14,265 bases of DNA from Sphingomonas sp. (GTDB lineage Bacteria; Pseudomonadota; Alphaproteobacteria; Sphingomonadales; Sphingomonadaceae): contig JAIERC010000039.1 of the NCBI GenBank assembly GCA_019747165.1, positions 1 to 14,265 on the forward strand, written 5' to 3'. How positions within the stretch are numbered: position 1 is the stretch's first letter; each line of letters starts with the position of its first letter. Position numbers and translations under genes: made by a program. Of this stretch, positions 5,821-13,743 are shown in pieces. The notes under the pieces are model-generated. The model had not been told where the DNA came from. It saw only the letters and a program-made list of their open reading frames with translations, and did not search any database.

Positions 5821-6558
5821 ATGCCCAAGCCCATAAAAACCGCGGTGCTCCACCGCATGGTAATGCCCAATCACACATGTCCTTATGGCCTGAAATCCAA
5901 GCATCTGCTCGAAACGCGCGGCTACAAGGTCGATGATCGGCACCTTACCACGCGCGAACAGACCGACGCGTTCAAGGCTGAACACGGCGTTGCAACCACC
6001 CCTCAGACTTTCATCGATGGCGAGCGCATTGGCGGGCATGACGACCTGCGGCGATACTTCGGGATCAAGGTCCTGGATCCTGCTGCAACCAGCTATCGCC
6101 CGATCATCGCGCTCTTCGCCATGACCGCAGCGATGGCAATTGCGGCCGGCATCGCGGTCGATGGCACGTCTCTGAGTGTTCGCGTTGCGGAGTGGTTTAT
6201 CGCCTTCAGCATGTGCGTCTTGGCGCTGCTCAAGGTCCAGAACGTCGACAAGTTTGCGACCATGTTCCTCAATTACGACCTCTTGGCAAAGCGCTGGGTG
6301 CCTTATGCGACCCTTTATCCTTTCGCTGAGGGCCTCGCCGGTGTGCTGATGGTCTCGGGCCAACTGCATTGGCTATCGATACCGGTGGCGCTGTTCATCG
6401 GCACGATCGGTGCGATCTCGGTCTTCAAAGCCGTCTATATCGACCGACGCGAACTCAAATGCGCTTGCGTCGGCGGAGACAGCAATGTGCCGCTGGGCTT
6501 TGTATCATTGACCGAAAATCTGATGATGATCGGCATGGCAGTGTGGATGATGACCTAG
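5821..6558 (+). CDS. Monothiol glutaredoxin fused to MauE/DoxX-type membrane domain
   Basis: Two-domain protein of 245 residues. Residues about 5-82 are a glutaredoxin fold with a single active Cys (CPYG, Cys20), the cis-Pro loop TTPQTFIDG (59-67) and a GGHDDL glutathione-binding motif (71-76). Residues about 93-245 hold four or five hydrophobic segments of the MauE/DoxX redox-associated type and end with a CxC pair (Cys214, Cys216 in KCACVGG). It probably moves thiol reducing equivalents at the inner membrane, perhaps repairing damage from thiol-reactive metals; the substrate is unknown. The start at ATG 5821 has AAAGGAAA 6 bases upstream; an in-frame ATG at 5785 lies inside the -10 box and is rejected. 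It is the only plus-strand gene and is driven by the MerR-type promoter. It converges on czcD with a 16-base gap. Confidence 0.88.
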   Translation: MPKPIKTAVLHRMVMPNHTCPYGLKSKHLLETRGYKVDDRHLTTREQTDAFKAEHGVATTPQTFIDGERIGGHDDLRRYFGIKVLDPAATSYRPIIALFAMTAAMAIAAGIAVDGTSLSVRVAEWFIAFSMCVLALLKVQNVDKFATMFLNYDLLAKRWVPYATLYPFAEGLAGVLMVSGQLHWLSIPVALFIGTIGAISVFKAVYIDRRELKCACVGGDSNVPLGFVSLTENLMMIGMAVWMMT

Positions 6559-6574
6559 AGCGAAGATCGCATAT

Positions 6575-7495
6575 TCAGCGATGCAGCGCCGTCTCATCAG
6601 TGCACGGAACAGCTTCTGTCTGAATCGTGACGTGATGGACTGCGAACTGCGCTTCCAGCATGTCTGCCACGGCGCGGCGCACCCTCTCCGCATCCTCCCC
6701 TTCACCAATCGCAACATGCGCGGTCAGGCTGGCGTCATCGCCCGCCACCGACCACAGGTGCAGGTCATGCACTCCCGTGACGCCGGCAATCTCGCCCATC
6801 GCGGCGCGGATGGCCTTGAGGTCAAACCCGCGCGGCACGCCTTGCAGAAGGATATGCGTAGTGTCGCGCAGCAATATCCACGTGCGGGGTAGAACCCAGA
6901 GGCCGATCGCAATCGCGACGAACGGATCAATCCAGTTGAGACCGGTGAAATAGATCATGACGGCGGCAGCGATGACCCCAAGCGAGCCAAGCATATCGGC
7001 CCAGACCTCGAGATAGGCCCCCTTGAGGTTCAGGCTGTCCTCTTTGCCAACGGCGAGGATCCGCATCGCAATGAGGTTCACAAGCAGCCCCAGCGTTGCG
7101 ACAATCAGCATCCCGACCGATTCAACGGGCTGCGGTGCAAAGAACCGCCCAATCCCCTCGATCAGAATGTATCCGGCGACCGCAAACAGCAGGATCGCGT
7201 TGAAGGCAGCAGCCAATATCTCGAATCGCCGATAGCCGAAGGTACGCTGATCATCGGGCGGACGCTGACCGATCTTGACCGCCGCCAGCGCAATCGCCAG
7301 CGCCGCACTGTCAGTGAACATATGCGCAGCGTCAGAAAGCAGCGCCAGGCTGTCAAAGACAAAGGCCCCGACCAACTCGGCGATCAGGAAGGTCGTCGTC
7401 AGTCCGAGTGCAATGGCAAGGCGCCGGGTGCTGGCACCAGCGCCATGGCTGTGGCCCTGTCGACCGGCACTGCCATGATCCTGACCCGCGCCCAT
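6575..7495 (-). CDS. czcD: Cation diffusion facilitator (CzcD-type Zn/Co/Cd exporter)
   Basis: Inner-membrane proton antiporter of 306 residues that exports divalent metal from the cytoplasm to the periplasm. A short His-rich N-terminus (DHGSAGRQGHSHG, 6-18) is followed by six TM helices (about 27-48, 54-74, 93-113, 127-148, 166-184 and 188-207) and a cytoplasmic ferredoxin-like domain (about 212-300). TM2 carries the metal motif SDAAHMFTD with His58 and Asp62; TM5 has ExxxD (Glu163, Asp167) in YLEVWAD, as I recall for CzcD. I prefer ATG 7495 over the in-frame TTG at 7522 because MGAG with nearby His is typical. The ATG shares one base with the stop of a 23-codon ORF that has a very strong ribosome binding site, so re-initiation may set its translation. 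It follows czcA and feeds metal to CzcCBA. Confidence 0.93.
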   Translation of the reverse strand: MGAGQDHGSAGRQGHSHGAGASTRRLAIALGLTTTFLIAELVGAFVFDSLALLSDAAHMFTDSAALAIALAAVKIGQRPPDDQRTFGYRRFEILAAAFNAILLFAVAGYILIEGIGRFFAPQPVESVGMLIVATLGLLVNLIAMRILAVGKEDSLNLKGAYLEVWADMLGSLGVIAAAVMIYFTGLNWIDPFVAIAIGLWVLPRTWILLRDTTHILLQGVPRGFDLKAIRAAMGEIAGVTGVHDLHLWSVAGDDASLTAHVAIGEGEDAERVRRAVADMLEAQFAVHHVTIQTEAVPCTDETALHR

Positions 7496-7566
7496 CAGCT
7501 TGCCACCAACGAGCCATTGCAAGGGCCGCCAGGAGCCAATGCACTTCGGTTACCGCTGCTGTTCAT
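7495..7566 (-). CDS. Possible 23-aa leader peptide coupled to czcD
   Basis: Short ORF (MNSSGNRSALAPGG, then PCNGSLVAS) beginning at ATG 7566, 6 bases after a near-perfect AGGAGG site. Its TGA (7497-7495) overlaps the czcD ATG as TGATG. No recognisable domain. The strong site serves only this ORF, as the czcD frame is closed by TAA at 7552-7550. It could work by termination-reinitiation, or it could mark a past frameshift at the czcD 5' end. Existence of the peptide is inference. Confidence 0.45.
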   Translation of the reverse strand: MNSSGNRSALAPGGPCNGSLVAS

Positions 7567-7608
7567 TGCGTCCCTCCTGAGCTTTGGTCTATTTTCTTGG
7601 TCGTTCGT

Positions 7609-10600
7609 CTAAGCCATCACGGGCGAAAGCGGCTGAGGCTCTCCGTCCGGAAAGCGCCTGACTTCCCGGTCAAGCACAAGCCGGGCCAGCGCCGGCAGGA
7701 CGACCAAGGTCAGCAAGGTCGCCGAGATCAATCCGCCGATCACCACCGTCGCGATCGGTCGCTGCACTTCCGCACCTGTGCCGCTCGCCAGCGCCATCGG
7801 CACGAAACCAAGACTGGCCACCAATGCCGTCATCAGCACGGGTCGCAAACGCATCAGCGCCCCTTCGCGCACCGATTCCAGCACGCCCTTGCCGTTCTGA
7901 CGCAGCGCAAGGATGCTCGACATCATGACCAGCCCATTGAGCACTGCCACGCCTGACAGAGCGATGAAGCCAACCGCTGCAGAGACCGAAAAGGGCATGC
8001 CACGCAGCCATAGCAGCAGCACGCCCCCGCTCAGCGCGAGCGGGACGGCGGAGAAGACCATCGCCGCACGGCTTGCCGATCCCAGCGCTGCGTAAAGCAA
8101 GGCGAAGATCGCCGCGAAGACAAGTGGCACCACAATACTGAGGCGGTTTTGCGCACGTTCGAGATTCTCGAACTGACCGCCCCAGTCGATCCACAGACCC
8201 GGAGGAATCTGCACATCATTGGCGACCGCGGCTTGCGCATCGGCAACGAACGAGCCCAAGTCTCGCCCGCGCACATTGGCCTGCACAACAACCCGGCGCT
8301 TGCCGTTTTCGCGGCTGACCTGGTTGGGACCGTTTTCGATGCGGAAGCGAACGAGCTGGCCCAGCTGTACTGACCGCGCCGTGCCATCTGCCGATGGCAA
8401 TGCCACTGGCAAGGCCGCAAGCGCATCGAGATCGCGCCGCTGTTCTTCGGGCAGGCGCACCACGACATCAAACCGCCGATCGCCTTCGAACACCAGCCCG
8501 GCCTCGCGGCCGCCGAGCGCGATCTGCACCACATCAGTCACATCGCCAACCGACAGACCATAGGCTGCAATCGCCGCCCGGTCGAAATCGATCACCAGCG
8601 CCGGCAATCCTTCGGTCTGCTCAACCTTGACATCCGAAGCACCGTCGACCGCGCGCAGCGCAGCTGCAACGCGCTGCGCCGTGGCATTGAGTGTTTCGAA
8701 ATCATCGCCGTAGACCTTGACCGCCACATCCGATCGAACGCCCGAAATCAGCTCGTTGAAGCGCATCTGGATGGGCTGGCTGAACTCATAATTGTTGCCG
8801 AGCAGCGTGTTCAGCCGGGCTTCCACCCTGGCAATCAGCGCGGCCTTCGTTTCGGACGAATCGGTCCACTCCTCTCGTGGGCGCAGGATCACGAAAGTGT
8901 CGGACACATTGCCGGGCATCGGGTCAGTCGCAACTTCCGCCGTGCCCGTCTTTGAAAAGACTGTCGCGACCTCCGGAAAGCCAGCAATCACCCGCTCAAC
9001 CTGCAACTGCATTGAGGCCGATTGCTCGACACTCGTCGACGGGATCCGCATCGCGTGGAGCGCGAAATTCTTCTCGTCGAGCTGGGGAATGAACTCGCGA
9101 CCAAGGCTGGTGAAAGCGATGAGCGCGACAAGGAAAATTGCCGCTCCCGAGCCGATGGCCACCCATGGCCGGGCCAGCGCCTTGTCGAGCAATGGCTCAT
9201 AACGGCTCCGCGTCGCCGCCAGCACGCGCGGCTCCTTCTCCTCGACCTTGCCAGTCACGAGCAGCGCCACCATCGCTGGCACGAAGGTCAGCGAGAGGAC
9301 AAAGGCTGCGGCCAGTGCCAGCATCACCGTGATCGCCATCGGCGCGAACATCTTGCCTTCCACCCCGTCGAACGCGAGCAGCGGCAGATACACCAAGATA
9401 ATGATGGCCTGACCAAACACCGACGGGCGGATCATCTCGCGCGCCGCAACCATCACTTCGTGAAGCCGCTCCTGCAAACTGAGCAACCTGTCTTCATGCT
9501 GCTGACGCTCGGCCAGACGGCGCAGGCAATTTTCAACGACGATGACCGCGCCATCGACAATCAGCCCGAAATCGAGTGCGCCGAGACTCATCAGATTGCC
9601 TGAAACACCCCCTTTGACCATCCCGATTGCCGCCAGCAGCATCGACAGCGGGATCACCAGCGCCGTGATGATGGCAGCGCGGAAATTGCCGAGCAGCAGA
9701 AACAGGACGACAATAACAAGGAGCGCGCCCTCGGTCAGGTTCTTGGCCACCGTGCTGATCGTCGCATCAACCAGCACCGAACGATCAAGCACCGGCGTGA
9801 CGACAATACCGGGCGGGAGGGCCGCGCCGATCTCATCGAGCTTCTCGGCGGATTCGGCCGCCACCGTGCGGCTGTTGCCACCTGCAAGCATCAGGGCGGT
9901 GCCAACCACAGCGCCATGACCATTGACGCTGGCTGCACCCGTGCGGACCTCGCGACCCGACGAAATGGTCGCGACATCAATGACCCGCACCGGCGCCCCG
10001 CCGCGCTGGGCAATCACGATATTGGCAATTTCAGACCCGCGTGACACCCGTGCATCGGCGCGAACCACCAGTCCTTCACCGCTGCGCTCGACCACGCCCG
10101 CACCGCTCGATACATTGCCACGTTCGAGCGCGTCGACGAGATCGGTCATCGAAAGACCGGCGGCGGCCAGACGCACCGTATCGGGTGCGACTTCATATTG
10201 CTTCACGAAACCGCCGATGGCATCGACGCCCGCGACATTGGCGACCTGACGCATCTGTGGCCGAATGATCCAGTCCTGGACCGTGCGCAGGTAGGTCAGC
10301 CGCTCTTCCGGCGTCGTCAGCCGCTGTCCCTCAGGAGTAAGATAGCTGCCGTCAGTTTGCCAGCCCGGCTGCCCGGCCCGCGCGCGCGGAGCCCCGCGCC
10401 CGTCGGGATGCGCGAAGTCGACCGTCCACATCAGCACTTCGCCAAGGCCGGTAGATACCGGTCCGATCTGTGGATCCACCCCCGGCGGCAACGTGCCCGC
10501 CGCCTGCGTCAAGCGCTCACCTACTTGCTGGCGGGCGAAATAGAGATCGGTACCATCGGTGAAGATCACCGTGACCTGCACAAACCCGTTGCGCGAAATC

Positions 10601-10851
10601 GAGCGGGTTTCAACGAGGCCGGGCATGCCCGCCATGGCAGTTTCAATAGGATAGCTGACTTGGCGTTCCATCTCCGTCGGCCCGAGCGAGGGCGCGACGG
10701 CGTTGATCTGCACCTGCCGGTTGGTGATGTCGGGCACCGCATCGACAGGCAGTTGTACAAGCTGGGTCGCACCATAAATGGCGGCAAACGCGGTCAGGAG
10801 GACCACCAGCACCCTTCGCTCGACGGCGAAGGCGAGGATTTTTTCAATCAT
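7609..10851 (-). CDS. czcA: CzcA-type heavy-metal efflux RND pump
   Basis: Inner-membrane proton-driven transporter of 1080 residues, the motor of the tripartite CzcCBA system that expels Co, Zn and Cd from periplasm or cytoplasm to the outside. It starts with the usual MIEKILAFAVERR, has two large periplasmic loops and about 12 TM helices, and carries the HME-type motif DFGLIVDGAVIVVEN at 427-441. Asp427, Asp433 and Glu440 match the proton-relay residues of Cupriavidus CzcA (Asp402, Asp408, Glu415) in spacing. This motif favours divalent-cation pumps over the Cu/Ag CusA type. The start at ATG 10851 has GAGAGGA upstream; a TTG at 10866 overlapping the czcB stop is possible but less likely. 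Length is normal and I see no break. Confidence 0.96.
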   Translation of the reverse strand: MIEKILAFAVERRVLVVLLTAFAAIYGATQLVQLPVDAVPDITNRQVQINAVAPSLGPTEMERQVSYPIETAMAGMPGLVETRSISRNGFVQVTVIFTDGTDLYFARQQVGERLTQAAGTLPPGVDPQIGPVSTGLGEVLMWTVDFAHPDGRGAPRARAGQPGWQTDGSYLTPEGQRLTTPEERLTYLRTVQDWIIRPQMRQVANVAGVDAIGGFVKQYEVAPDTVRLAAAGLSMTDLVDALERGNVSSGAGVVERSGEGLVVRADARVSRGSEIANIVIAQRGGAPVRVIDVATISSGREVRTGAASVNGHGAVVGTALMLAGGNSRTVAAESAEKLDEIGAALPPGIVVTPVLDRSVLVDATISTVAKNLTEGALLVIVVLFLLLGNFRAAIITALVIPLSMLLAAIGMVKGGVSGNLMSLGALDFGLIVDGAVIVVENCLRRLAERQQHEDRLLSLQERLHEVMVAAREMIRPSVFGQAIIILVYLPLLAFDGVEGKMFAPMAITVMLALAAAFVLSLTFVPAMVALLVTGKVEEKEPRVLAATRSRYEPLLDKALARPWVAIGSGAAIFLVALIAFTSLGREFIPQLDEKNFALHAMRIPSTSVEQSASMQLQVERVIAGFPEVATVFSKTGTAEVATDPMPGNVSDTFVILRPREEWTDSSETKAALIARVEARLNTLLGNNYEFSQPIQMRFNELISGVRSDVAVKVYGDDFETLNATAQRVAAALRAVDGASDVKVEQTEGLPALVIDFDRAAIAAYGLSVGDVTDVVQIALGGREAGLVFEGDRRFDVVVRLPEEQRRDLDALAALPVALPSADGTARSVQLGQLVRFRIENGPNQVSRENGKRRVVVQANVRGRDLGSFVADAQAAVANDVQIPPGLWIDWGGQFENLERAQNRLSIVVPLVFAAIFALLYAALGSASRAAMVFSAVPLALSGGVLLLWLRGMPFSVSAAVGFIALSGVAVLNGLVMMSSILALRQNGKGVLESVREGALMRLRPVLMTALVASLGFVPMALASGTGAEVQRPIATVVIGGLISATLLTLVVLPALARLVLDREVRRFPDGEPQPLSPVMA

Positions 10852-10862
10852 GGTTCGTCCTC

Positions 10863-12062
10863 TCAATGATCATGTTCGGCCTCGGCCTTGCCGAGTTCCG
10901 CTTTGAGGACGAAGGCATTGACGGTCGCGACGCGTTCGCCGGCGCGCAGACCCGAGATGATCGGCACGGCGGAATCGCTGCCAGTGCCCACCGTCACCGG
11001 CCGCACGACAAAGCCGCGCGGCGTGCGCACGAAAACAACACTGCGCCCGTCAACCTCCTGGATCGCGCTGCGCGGCACCACTGGCACCCGCTGGCCATCG
11101 CTCCCGGGCGTCGTGACCCGCGCACTGACATTCTGGCCGACACGAAGGTCGCCATCGCGATTGTCGATGGTGGCGATCGCCTTGGCCGCCCCGGTGGCCG
11201 GATCAACAGCGGGAGAGAGGAACCGGATACGGCCCGTGTGCGGGTGATCGCTACCCTGAACAGAAAGCATCATCGTCTGGCCGACCCGAACGCGCTGGAT
11301 ATCGCGCGCAGGGATCATCAATTCCGCCCAGACCGTGCGCGGATCGGCAACCTGAAACAGCTCGCGCTCGGGCGGAACATATTCACCCGGCGTAACGGTC
11401 ACCGAAGTAACCTCACCCGCAACCGGCGAGCGCAGCGTCATCAGCCGGGTGGTGCCTCCTCCCGTCCCTGCACCCAGCGCGCGCAAGGCTTGCTCGGCTT
11501 GCTGCGCATCAATTCGCGCCGCATCATAGGCGGCTTGCGCTGCTTCATAATCCTGACGTGCCGTGACACGCTGGCGGAACAGACTTTCCTCTCGCGCAAG
11601 AACAGTGCGTGCGGCTTCGGCTGCGCGCCGTGCGCGTGCCGATGCGCCCTGCGCCTCGGCAACCTCGCGGCTGTCAATGACAGCGAGCGCATCACCTACC
11701 GCGACCCGGTCGCCAAGCTGGCGCAAGATCCGCACGACAACGCCCGATGTGCGTGCGGTGACATGACCCACCGACTGTGTCGGCGGCACGAGCACGCCCG
11801 CCGTTGTCACTTCGCCCCCGGCAAAGCCTTCTCCGACTGCCGCAACCACGATCCCTGCTGTGCGCAGCTGCTCTTCGGTCACCATGATGGTGCCTTCCCC
11901 TGGCGCCGCCTCGGCTTCTGCATCGCCGCCAGTCTCAACGCCTTGGGCAGCTTCGCCGCTATGTGCTGCGTCGCCGCGCAGCACATAGCCCGCGCCGCCA
12001 CCTACAAGAGCAATGATCGCGGCCCCGCCGATCAGGGCCAGCATTTTCCGGTCAATCGTCAT
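10863..12062 (-). CDS. czcB: CzcB-type periplasmic adaptor (membrane fusion protein)
   Basis: Adaptor of 399 residues linking the CzcA pump to the CzcC channel. A TM anchor or signal lies at about 8-28, an acidic Ala/Gly/Glu-rich linker at 31-57, lipoyl halves around 98-130 and 205-245, and between them an alpha-hairpin coiled coil (about 132-197, rich in Ala, Arg, Glu and Gln). Beta-barrel and membrane-proximal domains follow. The last residues (EAEHDH) give a small His cluster that may bind metal. The ATG is 2 bases after the czcC stop with GAGGAG just upstream inside the czcC end; the stop is 11 bases before the czcA ATG. Tight spacing supports one czcCBA transcript. Confidence 0.95.
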   Translation of the reverse strand: MTIDRKMLALIGGAAIIALVGGGAGYVLRGDAAHSGEAAQGVETGGDAEAEAAPGEGTIMVTEEQLRTAGIVVAAVGEGFAGGEVTTAGVLVPPTQSVGHVTARTSGVVVRILRQLGDRVAVGDALAVIDSREVAEAQGASARARRAAEAARTVLAREESLFRQRVTARQDYEAAQAAYDAARIDAQQAEQALRALGAGTGGGTTRLMTLRSPVAGEVTSVTVTPGEYVPPERELFQVADPRTVWAELMIPARDIQRVRVGQTMMLSVQGSDHPHTGRIRFLSPAVDPATGAAKAIATIDNRDGDLRVGQNVSARVTTPGSDGQRVPVVPRSAIQEVDGRSVVFVRTPRGFVVRPVTVGTGSDSAVPIISGLRAGERVATVNAFVLKAELGKAEAEHDH

Positions 12063-12064
12063 GA

Positions 12065-13282
12065 TTAGTTCTCCTCGCGCGCATAGGCGCGATTGAGCGC
12101 GGCAATCGCGCGGGCCCGGTCGAGCCGGGCTTCAATGATGGAACGGCGCGCCGTCGTCAGCGCGCCTTGAACGTCGAGCAATTCAAGCAGCGAGAAGCGC
12201 CCGGCATTGTAGCCGACCTGCGCTAGCCTCACCGCCTCCTCGGCTTGGGCAAGGCCCGGTCCTTCAAGCGCGGCAAGCCGCGTCTCGGCAGCTTCAACCA
12301 GCATTAGTGCCTGCGCCCTGTCACGCCGCGCCTCGGCTCGCACCCGCTCTGCGTGATATTCGGCTGCGGTCTCGTCCGCTCGCGCCGCCTCGATCCCGCC
12401 GCGATTGCGATCACGGATCGGAATTGGCAGCGATACGCCAGCAACAAACGCGGTATCGCGCCCGTCATTGAAACGCCGCAGCCCGCCGCTCACCGTGACA
12501 TCGGGAGTAGCGGCCGACTGCGCCAGCGCCACCCGCGCAGCAGCAACGCGGCGTTCTGCATCGGCAAGCCGCTCGTCGATGCCGATGAAGGCAGTATCGT
12601 TGGTTGATCGTCGGGGCTGCGGCGCACCGGCTGCAACCGTCAGTTCCGGATCATCTGACCCAACCAGCACTGCGAGGTTCCGCCGTGCGGCAAGCATGAG
12701 ACTGAATGTTTCAACCTCGGTGGCACGAGCTTCGGCAAGCGCCGCTTGGGCACGCAATTGCCTTAGCGGCGGATCGCGGCCCGCTTCGACCAAAATGCGC
12801 GCCGTGTTGGCAAGCGATGACGCTTGCACAGCATTGTCGCGCGCCAGCGTTGCCTGATCCGTCGCCGCCGCCAGCTCGGCAAAAGCCAGTTCAACGTCGC
12901 GAACCAGATCAATGCGTTCGCGCAGCAGGGCCAAGGCCACCACGTCACGCTCGCTTGCCGCAACGGACCGCCGGGCGCTTCGCTGACCCCCGATCTCGAG
13001 CTGCTGGCTAAGCGCCAGCGTGGTTTGTGTGCTGTCCAAGCCGCGGAAGGGACCGCTTCCGGCAAAATCCTCGACCTCGAGGCTGACCTGCGGATTGGGA
13101 CCAACATTGGCCTGACGTGCGCGCGCTTCGGCAGCGTCGACACGCGCCGCAGCTGCAGCAAGGCGCGGTTGACTTGCAATGGCACGCTCGATCGCAGTCT
13201 CTAGCGTTATGGGTTCGGCCAAGGCCGGAAAGGCAGTGGCCAGCGCCGCAGCCATAAGGGCGGCGCGCAAAGATATGGGCAT
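12065..13282 (-). CDS. czcC: CzcC-type outer-membrane efflux channel (TolC/OEP family)
   Basis: Outer-membrane channel of 405 residues, a TolC-like trimer subunit. Signal peptide 1-22 (AFPALA/EP), then two outer-membrane-efflux repeats, each with long Ala/Arg-rich helices; ITLETAIERAIASQPRLAAA opens the first and a second pair begins near residue 220 (IDERLADAERRVAAARVAL). The C-terminal YNAGRFSLLELLDVQ motif is typical of the family. AGGAG lies 6 bases before the ATG, and the AGG of it falls in the 3' arm of a 10-bp inverted repeat, so translation may depend on ribosomes finishing the gene upstream. First pump gene of the czcCBA set. Confidence 0.95.
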   Translation of the reverse strand: MPISLRAALMAAALATAFPALAEPITLETAIERAIASQPRLAAAAARVDAAEARARQANVGPNPQVSLEVEDFAGSGPFRGLDSTQTTLALSQQLEIGGQRSARRSVAASERDVVALALLRERIDLVRDVELAFAELAAATDQATLARDNAVQASSLANTARILVEAGRDPPLRQLRAQAALAEARATEVETFSLMLAARRNLAVLVGSDDPELTVAAGAPQPRRSTNDTAFIGIDERLADAERRVAAARVALAQSAATPDVTVSGGLRRFNDGRDTAFVAGVSLPIPIRDRNRGGIEAARADETAAEYHAERVRAEARRDRAQALMLVEAAETRLAALEGPGLAQAEEAVRLAQVGYNAGRFSLLELLDVQGALTTARRSIIEARLDRARAIAALNRAYAREEN

Positions 13283-13290
13283 GGAAGACT

Positions 13291-13357
13291 CCTGAACTTG
13301 GCATGCGTTCAGCGCGCGAACCCACAGGTCCGTGCGCCGTTACGGTGCAAGTTCAGG
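13291..13357 (-). promoter_or_regulatory. Inverted repeat linking stop of the czcI-like gene to the czcC ribosome binding site
   Basis: CCTGAACTTG (13291-13300) and CAAGTTCAGG (13348-13357) are perfect 10-bp complements separated by 47 bases. In the minus-strand mRNA the 5' arm CCUGAACUUG contains the UGA stop of the czcI-like gene and the 3' arm CAAGUUCAGG runs into the AGGAG site of czcC. A stem would hide part of that site; a ribosome terminating upstream would occupy the 5' arm and free it. The loop also has a CCGTTACGG dyad (13337-13345). Alternatives: a protein-binding site or chance. Confidence 0.6.
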
Positions 13358-13691
13358 CAGAAGGTGGCTGAAGCGGCGGCGCTTGCGCCAATGAGCTCAG
13401 GATGGCGCTGTCTTGTGGCCGCATCGCGACACGGGCCAGAGACAGGCTTTCGGCCATGACCGGTGCGCCGGCATCAAGACCCACGCTGCAATGGTGATGA
13501 ACCATGGCGTGGCAGGGAGCGTTTTCGTCATCGGGAGCATGGTCGCGATGCGCTGCTTCGGCATGACCGCTTACATTGGACGCAGCAATGACAGCACTGT
13601 AGGGCAGAGCGTCGTGCGCCATCGACGGCGATTCAACGCCGCCAAATGCCAGTCCAATCGCCAGCCAAAACAGAAGAAGCACGCGCGCCAT
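13353..13691 (-). CDS. Small exported His/Cys-rich protein in the czcI position
   Basis: Protein of 112 residues with a signal peptide (MARVLLLFWLAIGLAFGG, cleavage probably near 25) and no enzyme motif. The middle holds His26, His43, His48, His51, Cys60, His61, His65-67 and Cys68 (notably CHAMVHHHC), a likely periplasmic metal-binding cluster; the tail is Pro/Leu/Ala-rich. I do not recognise it firmly. By place (directly before czcC) and character it resembles CzcI, a small exported protein with a proposed regulatory role in czc operons. Its start has a poor ribosome binding site. It lies 52 bases downstream of the DUF3703 gene and 70 bases before czcC, where its stop codon lies in an inverted repeat. 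Confidence 0.7.
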   Translation of the reverse strand: MARVLLLFWLAIGLAFGGVESPSMAHDALPYSAVIAASNVSGHAEAAHRDHAPDDENAPCHAMVHHHCSVGLDAGAPVMAESLSLARVAMRPQDSAILSSLAQAPPLQPPSA

Positions 13692-13704
13692 TATGGCCGC
13701 ACTA

Positions 13705-13725
13705 GCTTGAAAGGGTTAATCAAGC
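13705..13725. promoter_or_regulatory. Short inverted repeat before the czcI-like gene
   Basis: GCTTGA (13705-13710) and TCAAGC (13720-13725) are perfect complements around an AT-rich 9-base centre, AAGGGTTAA, in the only gap (52 bases) between the DUF3703 gene and the czcI-like gene. It could be an operator for the czc genes or a weak stem. There is no T-run for a terminator and no convincing promoter boxes. Confidence 0.35.
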
Positions 13726-13743
13726 AATCTGACAGCTGCGATG

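Noticed and set aside
6559..6574. Terminator between the convergent Grx-MauE and czcD genes
   Set aside because: The gap is only 16 bases and shows neither a stem nor a T-run.
7322..7612. Plus-strand frame ending in a hydrophobic stretch (LPLLFIASLLSFGLFSWSFV) over the czcD-czcA gap
   Set aside because: Its body is antisense to czcD and the hydrophobic end has no start codon or ribosome binding site of its own.
10866..12068. 400-codon plus-strand open frame opposite czcB
   Set aside because: It is an exact antisense shadow of czcB, rich in Arg, His and Cys with no recognisable domain; czcB is unmistakable.
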